In this document: positions 1-5,227 of the stretch, piece after piece
Numbering within the stretch: position 1 is the stretch's first letter
Layout of the letters: every line of letters begins with the position of its first letter
Assembly (NCBI GenBank): GCA_959596505.1
Contig: CAUFWM010000070.1
Coordinates: 1 to 5,245, forward strand
Direction: 5' to 3'
Length of the DNA: 5,245 nucleotides
Source: an uncultured Collinsella sp.
GTDB taxonomy: Bacteria > Actinomycetota > Coriobacteriia > Coriobacteriales > Coriobacteriaceae
Translations under genes and position numbers: made by a program
The notes under the pieces: generated by a model
Seen by the model: only the letters and a program-made list of their open reading frames with translations
Database searches by the model: none
Told to the model about the DNA's origin: nothing

Positions 1-2
1 TA

Positions 3-2225
3 TTAGAGATGCAGCACGCGGTCGCGGATCTCCTCGGTTCGACCCTGGTTCCAGAACTGGGTACCGATGTAGCCGCACGTGCGACGGGCGACATTCATCT
101 TCTCCTGGTCGCGGTTGCCGCAGTTGGGGCACTCCCACACCAGCTTGCCATCGTCCTCGACAATGCGGATCTCGCCATCGTAGCCGCACACCTGGCAGTA
201 GTCGCTCTTGGTGTTGAGCTCGGCGTACATGATGTTGTCGTAGATGTACTGCATCACGCGAATGACAGCCTTGAGGTTGTCCTGCATGTTGGGAACCTCG
301 ACGTAGGAGATGGCACCGCCCGGCGAAAGTTGCTGGAACATACCCTCGAACTTGAGCTTGTCGAATGCGTCGATCTCCTCGGACACGTGGACGTGGTAGC
401 TGTTGGTGATGTAGCCCTTGTCCGTCACGCCCGGGATGATGCCAAAACGACGCTGCAGGCACTTGGCGAACTTGTAGGTCGTCGACTCAAGCGGGGTACC
501 GTACAGCGAGAAGTCAATATCGCTTTCGGCCTTCCACTCCGCGCACTTGTCGTTCATGCGCTGCATGACGGCCATGGCAAAGGGCGTGCCCTCCTTCTCG
601 GTGTGGCTGTGGCCCGTCATGTACTTGACGCACTCATACAGGCCGGCATAGCCCAGGCTGATGGTGGAGTATCCGCCCACGAGCAGCTTGTCGATTGTCT
701 CGCCCTTCTTCAGACGAGCGAGGGCACCGTACTGCCAAAGAATCGGTGCGGCATCCGAAAGCGTACCCATCAGGCGCTCATGGCGGCACAGCAGAGCGCG
801 GTGACACAGCTCAAGGCGCTCGTCGAAGATCTTCCAGAACTTGTCCATGTCCTGGTGCGAGCTCAGTGCGACATCGGGCAGGTTAATGGTCACAACACCC
901 TGGTTAAAGCGACCGTAATACTTGGGCTTGCTCGGGTCATAGTTCAGCGCGTTTGCAACGTTATTAAAGCCGTTGCCCGAGCGGTCGGGCGTCAGGAAGC
1001 TGCGACAACCCATGCAGGTGTAGCAATCGCCATTGCCCGCGGTCTCACCCTTCGAAAGCTTGAGCTCGCGCATCTTCTTCTCGGAGATGTAGTCGGGCAC
1101 CATGCGCTTGGCGGTGCACTTGGCGGCCAGCTGAGTCAGATAGAAGTACGGGGAATCCTCGTAAACGTTATCGTCCTCGAGCACATAGATAAGCTTGGGG
1201 AACGCCGGGGTGATCCACACGCCCGCCTCGTTCTTAACGCCCTCATAGCGCTGGCGAAGCGTCTCCTCCACGATCATGGCAAGATCGTGCTTCTCCTGGA
1301 CCGAGCGGGCCTCGTTGAGGTACATGAAGACCGTCACGAATGGTGCCTGGCCGTTGGTGGTCATAAGGGTCACGACCTGATACTGAATCGTCTGGACACC
1401 GCGACGGATCTCATCACGCAGACGGTCCTCTACGACCTCACGCACCTTCTCTGCGGGAGCGGAAACACCGAGCTCCTCAAGCTCGCGGGCAACCTCGCCG
1501 CGAATCTTCTGGCGGCTCACCTCGACGAACGGGGCAAGATGGGTCAGCGAAATCGACTGGCCGCCGTACTGGGAGGAAGCAACCTGGGCGATGATCTGCG
1601 TCGCAATGTTGCAGGCAGTCGAGAAGCTATGCGGCTTCTCAATCAGCGTGCCCGAGATAACAGTACCGTTCTGGAGCATGTCCTCCAGGTTCACCAGGTC
1701 GCAGTTATGCATGTGCTGGGCAAAGTAATCCGAATCATGGAAGTGAATCAGGCCCTCGTTGTGCGCATCCACGATCTCCTGGGGCAGCAGCACGCGCTGG
1801 GTCAGATCCTTGGAGATCTCGCCGGCCATGTAGTCACGCTGAACGGAGTTGACGGTCGGATTCTTGTTGGAGTTCTCCTGCTTGACCTCTTCGTTATTGC
1901 ACTCAATCAGCGACAGAATCTTGTCATCGGTCGTGTTCTTTTGGCGCTTCAGGCTCTGAACATAGCGGTAGATGATGTAGTGGCGAGCGACCTCGTAGCA
2001 GTCGAGACGCATAATCTCGTCCTCGACCAGATCCTGGATCTCCTCGACCGATACGGTGTGGCCGGCCTTCTCACATGCCTCGGCGACGTTTTGTGCCGCA
2101 TAGATCACCTGGCGGTCGGTAAGGCGAGAGCCTTCCTCGACCTCCAAGTTTGCGGCGCGGATCGCATTGACGATCTTATCGATGTCAAAGGTAACCTCGG
2201 TGCCGCTGCGCTTGATGATCTTCAT
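3..2225 (-). CDS. nrdD: Anaerobic (class III) ribonucleoside-triphosphate reductase
   Basis: This 740-aa cytoplasmic glycyl-radical enzyme reduces ribonucleoside triphosphates to dNTPs without oxygen, after its radical is generated by the SAM enzyme NrdG. Residues 1 to about 95 form an ATP-cone (starting MKIIKRSGTEVTFD), the allosteric domain. The ten-stranded barrel carries Cys175 (HNCDLVNLEDML) and Cys407 (MGCRSFL), matching the known active-site cysteines. Asn441 in GRFNQG lies where formate-using enzymes have a conserved Asn. The C-terminus has a zinc site of four cysteines (677, 680, 699, 702) and the radical motif RTCGY with Gly718. The length is normal for an ATP-cone NrdD and no key residue is missing. 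I chose the ATG at 2225 because AAAGAGG lies 7 nt upstream and the ATP-cone begins at once; an in-frame ATG at 2255 would add ten basic residues without a good ribosome site. The stop is TAA at 3-5. nrdG is probably next but lies outside. Identification is very secure; the reductant is inferred. Confidence 0.97.
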   Translation of the reverse strand: MKIIKRSGTEVTFDIDKIVNAIRAANLEVEEGSRLTDRQVIYAAQNVAEACEKAGHTVSVEEIQDLVEDEIMRLDCYEVARHYIIYRYVQSLKRQKNTTDDKILSLIECNNEEVKQENSNKNPTVNSVQRDYMAGEISKDLTQRVLLPQEIVDAHNEGLIHFHDSDYFAQHMHNCDLVNLEDMLQNGTVISGTLIEKPHSFSTACNIATQIIAQVASSQYGGQSISLTHLAPFVEVSRQKIRGEVARELEELGVSAPAEKVREVVEDRLRDEIRRGVQTIQYQVVTLMTTNGQAPFVTVFMYLNEARSVQEKHDLAMIVEETLRQRYEGVKNEAGVWITPAFPKLIYVLEDDNVYEDSPYFYLTQLAAKCTAKRMVPDYISEKKMRELKLSKGETAGNGDCYTCMGCRSFLTPDRSGNGFNNVANALNYDPSKPKYYGRFNQGVVTINLPDVALSSHQDMDKFWKIFDERLELCHRALLCRHERLMGTLSDAAPILWQYGALARLKKGETIDKLLVGGYSTISLGYAGLYECVKYMTGHSHTEKEGTPFAMAVMQRMNDKCAEWKAESDIDFSLYGTPLESTTYKFAKCLQRRFGIIPGVTDKGYITNSYHVHVSEEIDAFDKLKFEGMFQQLSPGGAISYVEVPNMQDNLKAVIRVMQYIYDNIMYAELNTKSDYCQVCGYDGEIRIVEDDGKLVWECPNCGNRDQEKMNVARRTCGYIGTQFWNQGRTEEIRDRVLHL

Positions 2226-2447
2226 CCTCTTGCCTCTTTCGCATCGTAGCCTCATTGCGCTTCAGAGCCAAACGATGCCCGGCAGGGCTTACCCTGTCTT
2301 GCGGCGCCGTCGCGCAATCTGTGTTTTCGATAACCATAGGCCCTCATGCGGACAATCCTCGCAGCCAATCAAGGGGCTCAAAGATCCATCCAAATAATGG
2401 GGCGAATAAGGTTCTCGTTCTCTGTCCGCCATCTATCATACGACAAA
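2226..2447 (-). promoter_or_regulatory. Long, hairpin-rich 5' leader of nrdD
   Basis: If transcription starts about 7 nt below the -10 candidate, nrdD has an untranslated leader of about 220 nt. Visible pairings are: a long-range stem GCGGACA/TGTCCGC (2423-2429 with 2348-2354); TTGCG/CGCAA around a GC-rich loop (about 2301-2319); CAGGG-TAAG-CCCTG (2283-2296); and GCATCGT/ACGATGC (2272-2278 with 2241-2247), which ends exactly where the Shine-Dalgarno begins. I recognise no known riboswitch: no cobalamin box, T-box motif or obvious terminator with U-tract. It could be a translational control element, or simply an untranslated spacer. Confidence 0.45.
2233..2240 (-). promoter_or_regulatory. Ribosome binding site of nrdD
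   Basis: Read on the minus strand this is GAAAGAGG, with the AGAGG core ending 7 nt before the ATG at 2225. A second AGAGG directly abuts the ATG and is too close to serve. The site decides the start codon against the in-frame ATG at 2255. Confidence 0.8.
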
Positions 2448-2451
2448 GAGG

Positions 2452-2467
2452 CATCTATATCCTGTAT
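2452..2467. promoter_or_regulatory. NrdR box 2 (weaker)
   Basis: The sequence catctatatcctgtat matches the NrdR consensus at 10 of 16 positions, including the CTATAT core and the TGT half of the right arm. Alone it would be unconvincing. It starts exactly 32 bp from box 1, leaving a 16-bp gap, which is the same-face spacing known for paired NrdR boxes. It overlaps the -10 candidate. Confidence 0.6.
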
Positions 2468-2483
2468 TCTTTTTTTAGGTCAA
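2454..2483 (-). promoter_or_regulatory. Probable sigma-70 type promoter of nrdD
   Basis: On the minus strand a -35 box TTGACC (2478-2483) is followed after 18 nt by TATAGA (2454-2459), or after 17 nt by ATATAG. The spacer contains a run of seven A. The -35 box is a 5/6 match to consensus and the -10 box a 4/6 match. The two NrdR-type boxes cover both elements, as expected of a repressed nrd promoter. The exact start site is inferred. Confidence 0.6.
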
Positions 2484-2499
2484 ACACAACATATAGTGT
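2484..2499. promoter_or_regulatory. NrdR box 1 (strong)
   Basis: The sequence acacaacatatagtgt matches the published NrdR consensus acaCwAtATaTwGtgt at 15 of 16 positions. It sits in a larger inverted repeat with arms AAACAC and GTGTTT (2482-2501). NrdR is the ATP/dATP-sensing zinc-ribbon/ATP-cone repressor of ribonucleotide reductase genes. The box abuts the -35 candidate of the gene it would control, nrdD. Confidence 0.85.
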
Positions 2500-2536
2500 T
2501 TCAGCAGGTCAAAGCAATTGGTCAATTTGCAGACGC

Positions 2537-2542
2537 ATTATA
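2537..2542 (-). promoter_or_regulatory. Perfect -10 hexamer, possible upstream promoter
   Basis: TATAAT is present on the minus strand, but no good -35 box lies 15-19 nt upstream of it. If active it would start transcription near 2530 and the RNA would run through both NrdR boxes into nrdD. It is given as a candidate only. Confidence 0.25.
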
Positions 2543-2814
2543 AATGAAGGCCTCTTGGCAGACTGCTAAAACGTTATCAACCCAACTACCTGCACAGCAG
2601 TTTTGAAACCCCCTCAACCGTGCCGCCGCCAAATAGCACCAAAACCAAGCTGCTCGCGCCAAAAGAATCCAAAAGATTGTCCTTGACCAACATGTTGCGG
2701 TCATGATGGGCCAGGACACATGCAATCTGCCGGCACCCCTACGGGATACAAAGACCATCGCGTACGGACCTTGGATCAATATTTGATGACTTATTTGGCG
2801 GCGCGCTTGGTGAC
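2543..2814. other. Intergenic stretch without a convincing gene
   Basis: About 270 bp separate the tRNA terminator from the nrdD promoter region. The longest minus-strand reading frame here (112 aa) runs into the tRNA-Val terminator, is rich in Cys and Trp, and has no recognisable domain or ribosome site. A shorter minus-strand frame (2586-2693, 35 aa) has a more protein-like composition but also no Shine-Dalgarno site. I see no repeat, RNA gene or mobile-element end here. Confidence 0.6.
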
Positions 2815-2853
2815 AAAAAACAAAACAGCCCAGAGGACATAGCCTCTGAGCTG
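2815..2853 (-). terminator. Intrinsic terminator of the tRNA-Gly/tRNA-Val transcript
   Basis: On the minus strand an 11-bp stem CAGCTCAGAGG/CCTCTGGGCTG (2843-2853 with 2826-2836, one G-U pair) with a 6-nt loop is followed by TTTTGTTTTTT. It lies 8 nt after the CCA end of tRNA-Val, the expected place for the end of this transcript. Confidence 0.92.
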
Positions 2854-2861
2854 CGAACATT

Positions 2862-2936
2862 TGGTGGGCGTTAGAAGATTTGAACTTCTGACCTCTTCCG
2901 TGTCAGGGAAGCGCTCTCCCCCTGAGCTAAACGCCC
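2862..2936 (-). tRNA. tRNA-Val (anticodon GAC)
   Basis: The cloverleaf is complete: acceptor GGGCGTT/AACGCCC, D-stem GCTC/GAGC, anticodon stem CTTCC/GGAAG with loop CTGACAC (anticodon GAC at 2904-2902), and T-arm AGAAG-TTCAAAT-CTTCT. The discriminator is A and CCA is encoded (2864-2862). GAC reads the valine codon GUC. The gene starts 3 nt after the CCA end of tRNA-Gly, so both come from one precursor. The T-loop reads TTCAAAT rather than the commoner TTCGAAT. Confidence 0.97.
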
Positions 2937-2939
2937 AAA

Positions 2940-3015
2940 TGGAGCGGACAACGGGGCTCGAACCCGCGACCCCAACCTTGGCAAGGTTGTGCTCTACCAA
3001 CTGAGCCATGTCCGC
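2940..3015 (-). tRNA. tRNA-Gly (anticodon GCC)
   Basis: The cloverleaf is complete: acceptor GCGGACA/TGTCCGC, D-stem GCTC/GAGC, anticodon stem CAACC/GGTTG with loop TTGCCAA (anticodon GCC at 2982-2980), and T-arm GCGGG-TTCGAGC-CCCGT. The discriminator is U, usual for bacterial tRNA-Gly, and CCA is encoded (2942-2940). It is first in a two-tRNA unit with tRNA-Val. Its last 18 nt recur exactly at the right edge of the window. Confidence 0.97.
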
Positions 3016-3027
3016 TTACGAGGATTA

Positions 3028-3077
3028 ATCTTACGTGATGCCCGCATCCTATGCAAGAACTTTTTTTGAAAAGTTTT
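3028..3077 (-). promoter_or_regulatory. Promoter of the tRNA-Gly/tRNA-Val unit with A/T-rich upstream element
   Basis: On the minus strand TTGCAT (3051-3056) and TAAGAT (3028-3033) are 17 nt apart. The tRNA begins 12 nt after the -10 box, giving a leader of only a few nt. Directly upstream of the -35 box lies an A/T-rich stretch with runs of A and T (3057-3077), like the UP elements of stable-RNA promoters. Box matches are only moderate, but the position is convincing. Confidence 0.65.
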
Positions 3078-3084
3078 GCGACGC

Positions 3085-3102
3085 CCTCGCGAACCTCGCG
3101 AA
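3085..3102. repeat. Tandem 9-bp repeat (cctcgcgaa twice)
   Basis: Two exact adjacent copies of cctcgcgaa lie between the glucosidase gene and the tRNA promoter. Each contains the palindrome TCGCGA, so the pair can fold into a 6-bp hairpin with a 3-nt loop. No proper U-tract follows, so it is a poor terminator candidate. The rest of 3016-3156, beyond the tRNA promoter, shows nothing recognisable. Confidence 0.5.
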
Positions 3103-3156
3103 GACATCAGCCACCACGGAAGGCGCAGGCAAACGCAAACTCGCCGCAAGAGGCCC

Positions 3157-4890
3157 TTACATCTCACCGAGCATGATCCAGGCAGAGCTGTCCTGCGCGA
3201 GTCTGCCGTCTGCAAGCGCTGATGAGGTGAGCAGGACCCTGCCCGCCGGCAGCTCCACGGGTGCTGCACCGAAGTTCGTCACGCACGCCCAGCCGTTATC
3301 GCGGCGATAGGCGATGACGCCGCCCTCAGCGCCCTCGGCACCATCCGCAAGACCGGTGCGCCCGTCAAGATCGAGCCACGCAAGATCGTTGGCGCACCCG
3401 CGCAGCTTGCGCCGCAGCCAGAGGGCGTCACGATAGAGCGCAAGCATCGATGTCGGGTCCGTTTCTTCCCTATCGGCAGCATAATCGGAAAACCATGCAG
3501 GCTGCGGCAGATGGGGCGCCGCATCAGCGTCCGCCGGCGAAAACCCAAACGATCCGCCCTGCGCGGGATCGTCCGCCGCTACCCACGGCAGGGGCACACG
3601 ACAGCCGTCGCGCCCCTTCTCGCGCTTCGGTCCGCGCGTATTGGTTGCACTGGGATCTTCGAGTGCAGTCCACGGGATATCAGCCACCTCAAAAAGACCG
3701 AGCTCCTCACCCTGATACACGTATGCCGAGCCCGGAAGCGCCAGTTCAAGCAAAAGAGCCGCCCGCGCGCGGCGCTCGCCGAGTTCACGGTCCTCGTCAT
3801 AAGACGACCCGTCGCGTAAGAGCCAGTCGAGCGCAATCTGGTGGTAGCGCGTCGCCTTGATTTGCGGCAGGGCATAGCGCGTCGCCACGCGCGGCACGTC
3901 GTGGTTGGAGAGTACCCAGGTCGAGGCGGAATCGGATTCGATAGCTGCCTTCAAGCCCTCCTCGATTGCAGCGTGCATGTCATCATAGGTCCAAGTGGCC
4001 TTGGCAAACTCAAAGTTGAATGTCTGGCCAAGCTCGCTGGGACGCGCATAGAGATACTGGCGCTCAGGCAGCACCCACGCCTCGGCAACGGCGCTGCGCG
4101 GCGGATTATAGCGGTCGAACACGCGGCGCCACTCGCGATAGATCTCGTGGACCTCGTTGCGGTCCCACAGCGGATGGGCGCCGTCGTCAACCATGTCATC
4201 GCCCTCGGCGAGATGCCACCGGTCGAGGTCATCGCGGTCGAGATCCTTGGCGAGACCGTGCGCCACATCGATGCGAAAGCCATCGACGCCTCGATCGCTC
4301 CAAAACGCCAGGACGTCGCAAAAGAACGCGTGAACCTCGGGGCATGACCAGTCAAAGTCCGGCTGCTCGGGCGTAAACATGTGCAGATACCATTGACCGT
4401 CCGCAACACGCGTCCAGGCGGGGCCGCCAAAGTTGGCATTCCAATTGGTGGGAGGCAGCTCGCCATGCTCGCCGCGACCATCGCGAAAGATATAACGGGC
4501 GCGCTCGGGCGATCCGGGGCCGGCGGCAAGAGCGGCTTTGAACCAGGGGTGCTGGTTGGATGAATGGTTGGGCACGATATCGATGATGACCTTGATGCCG
4601 CGCGCGTGAGCCGCAGCGATCATGTCATCGAAGTCGTCAAGCGAGCCGAGACGTGGGTCGACATCGCAGTAGTCCGCCACATCATAGCCGCCATCGACAA
4701 GAGGCGAAGGGTAAAACGGGCTCAGCCAGATGGCCTCGATGCCCAGCCGCTCAAGATAGTCCATCTGCTGGGTAATGCCCGCGATATCGCCCAGACCCGA
4801 ACCGGTCGAATCCTTAAACGAACGCGGGTAGATCTGATAGATCGCGGCATCGGACATCCATGAGCGCGAAGAGGACTTTTCTGCAGCCAT
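3157..4890 (-). CDS. GH13 alpha-glucosidase (oligo-1,6-glucosidase / alpha-glucosidase group)
   Basis: This 577-aa protein is a retaining alpha-glucosidase that should release glucose from the non-reducing end of imported malto- or isomalto-oligosaccharides. There is no signal peptide, so it acts in the cytoplasm. The TIM barrel opens with IYQIYPRSF (18-25). All GH13 motifs are present: region I DIVPNHS (104-110), region V QPDFDW (176-181), region II GFRIDVAHG with nucleophile Asp208, region III AVAEAW with acid/base Glu270, and region IV SNHD with Asp331. YQGEELG (392-398) is typical of the group. A short C-terminal beta domain follows from about 500. Val209 after the nucleophile is a residue linked to alpha-1,6 cleavage in oligo-1,6-glucosidases, but exact specificity is uncertain. 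Trehalose or sucrose hydrolysis cannot be excluded. I chose ATG 4890 for its AAGGGAGG site; an upstream frame of 90 codons is out of family. No sugar transporter or regulator is adjacent within the window. Confidence 0.93.
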   Translation of the reverse strand: MAAEKSSSRSWMSDAAIYQIYPRSFKDSTGSGLGDIAGITQQMDYLERLGIEAIWLSPFYPSPLVDGGYDVADYCDVDPRLGSLDDFDDMIAAAHARGIKVIIDIVPNHSSNQHPWFKAALAAGPGSPERARYIFRDGRGEHGELPPTNWNANFGGPAWTRVADGQWYLHMFTPEQPDFDWSCPEVHAFFCDVLAFWSDRGVDGFRIDVAHGLAKDLDRDDLDRWHLAEGDDMVDDGAHPLWDRNEVHEIYREWRRVFDRYNPPRSAVAEAWVLPERQYLYARPSELGQTFNFEFAKATWTYDDMHAAIEEGLKAAIESDSASTWVLSNHDVPRVATRYALPQIKATRYHQIALDWLLRDGSSYDEDRELGERRARAALLLELALPGSAYVYQGEELGLFEVADIPWTALEDPSATNTRGPKREKGRDGCRVPLPWVAADDPAQGGSFGFSPADADAAPHLPQPAWFSDYAADREETDPTSMLALYRDALWLRRKLRGCANDLAWLDLDGRTGLADGAEGAEGGVIAYRRDNGWACVTNFGAAPVELPAGRVLLTSSALADGRLAQDSSAWIMLGEM

Positions 4891-4898
4891 GGGGTGAG

Positions 4899-4906
4899 CC
4901 TCCCTT
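4899..4906 (-). promoter_or_regulatory. Ribosome binding site of the alpha-glucosidase gene
   Basis: Minus-strand AAGGGAGG ends 8 nt before the ATG at 4890. This strong site fixes the start and argues against any start further upstream, where the same frame stays open to 5160 but reads through palindromic intergenic DNA. Confidence 0.88.
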
Positions 4907-4933
4907 GCAACGAGGTTTTGCGAGATGCCCACG

Positions 4934-4964
4934 ATGATACGCCCAAAGCTGTCATTCGAGGCAA
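4934..4964 (-). promoter_or_regulatory. Weak promoter candidate for the alpha-glucosidase gene
   Basis: On the minus strand TTGCCT (4959-4964) and TATCAT (4934-4939) are separated by 19 nt, slightly longer than ideal. They would give a leader of about 35-40 nt ending at the strong ribosome site. The -10 box is a 5/6 match and the -35 box 4/6. A weak promoter of this kind could depend on an activator. Confidence 0.35.
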
Positions 4965-5022
4965 ACAACGCCACAGCCACACCCCAAAACGCTCGCTCCC
5001 TCTCGGGCTCGAGCCTCCTGGG

Positions 5023-5040
5023 ACGAATCGATCGATTAGT
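5023..5040. promoter_or_regulatory. 18-bp near-perfect palindrome, possible operator
   Basis: The sequence acgaatcgatcgattagt is symmetric except for one pair, around a perfect 12-bp core aatcgatcgatt. It lies about 130 bp upstream of the alpha-glucosidase start. GH13 glucosidases are often controlled by LacI-family regulators with 14-20 bp palindromic sites, but the centre here is AT rather than the usual CG. The regulator is unknown. Confidence 0.35.
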
Positions 5041-5076
5041 GAAAAGAACGGAAGACTCACTCCCCCGGCCACAACA

Positions 5077-5181
5077 GCGAGCGGGCTCCGGGTGCCCCAG
5101 GTTGCCGCGAAAGAGGAGGGAAGCGTACTTTATGTACGCGACCGACGATTGAGGGGGCAAGATGGGGTGCCCGGGGCTCGC
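5077..5181. repeat. 105-bp imperfect palindrome (stem-loop element)
   Basis: Arms pair from outside inward: gcgagc/gctcgc (5077-5082 with 5176-5181), then ccgggtgcccca with tggggtgcccgg (5088-5099 with 5163-5174; 12 pairs as RNA, two of them G-U), then ttgcc/ggcaa (5102-5106 with 5156-5160). Inside is a separate hairpin gcgtac-tttat-gtacgc (5123-5139). It lies between a tRNA terminator and the alpha-glucosidase gene and encodes nothing obvious. It could be a dispersed REP-like or miniature element, or a structured RNA; the window contains only one copy. Confidence 0.55.
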
Positions 5182-5192
5182 GCAGCGTCAAC

Positions 5193-5219
5193 AAAAAACG
5201 CGGTTCGTTAGAACCGCGT
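5193..5219 (-). terminator. Intrinsic terminator of the right-edge tRNA
   Basis: On the minus strand a perfect 9-bp stem ACGCGGTTC/GAACCGCGT with loop TAAC is followed directly by a run of T (complement of 5193-5198). It begins 8 nt after the CCA end of the partial tRNA and separates that transcript from the alpha-glucosidase gene. Confidence 0.95.
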
Positions 5220-5227
5220 AAGATAGT

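Noticed and set aside
9..2249. A 746-codon open frame on the plus strand opposite nrdD
   Set aside because: It mirrors nrdD almost exactly, has no recognisable domain, and its composition (Leu, Val, Ala, His) is what an antisense frame of GC-rich coding DNA gives.
2226..2255. A ten-residue N-terminal extension of NrdD from the ATG at 2255
   Set aside because: It lies in the hairpin next to the ribosome site, has no good Shine-Dalgarno itself, and the ATP-cone begins normally at the ATG at 2225.
2250..2347. A 31-codon leader ORF on the minus strand (MRAYGYRKH...) ahead of nrdD
   Set aside because: The ribosome site is weak and the sequence overlaps the hairpins; no run of regulatory codons is visible.
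2522..2860. A 112-aa minus-strand frame
   Set aside because: It overlaps the tRNA-Val terminator, is rich in Cys and Trp, and has no ribosome site or known domain.
2791..3009. A 72-aa minus-strand frame beginning MAQLVEHNLAKVG
   Set aside because: It is a translation of tRNA-Gly and tRNA-Val, a common false gene call.
3841..4347. A 168-aa plus-strand frame inside the alpha-glucosidase gene
   Set aside because: It is antisense to the catalytic domain, with no independent evidence of coding.
4891..5160. A 90-codon N-terminal extension of the alpha-glucosidase
   Set aside because: It crosses the palindromic element and promoter region, has no family match, and the strong ribosome site fits the ATG at 4890.
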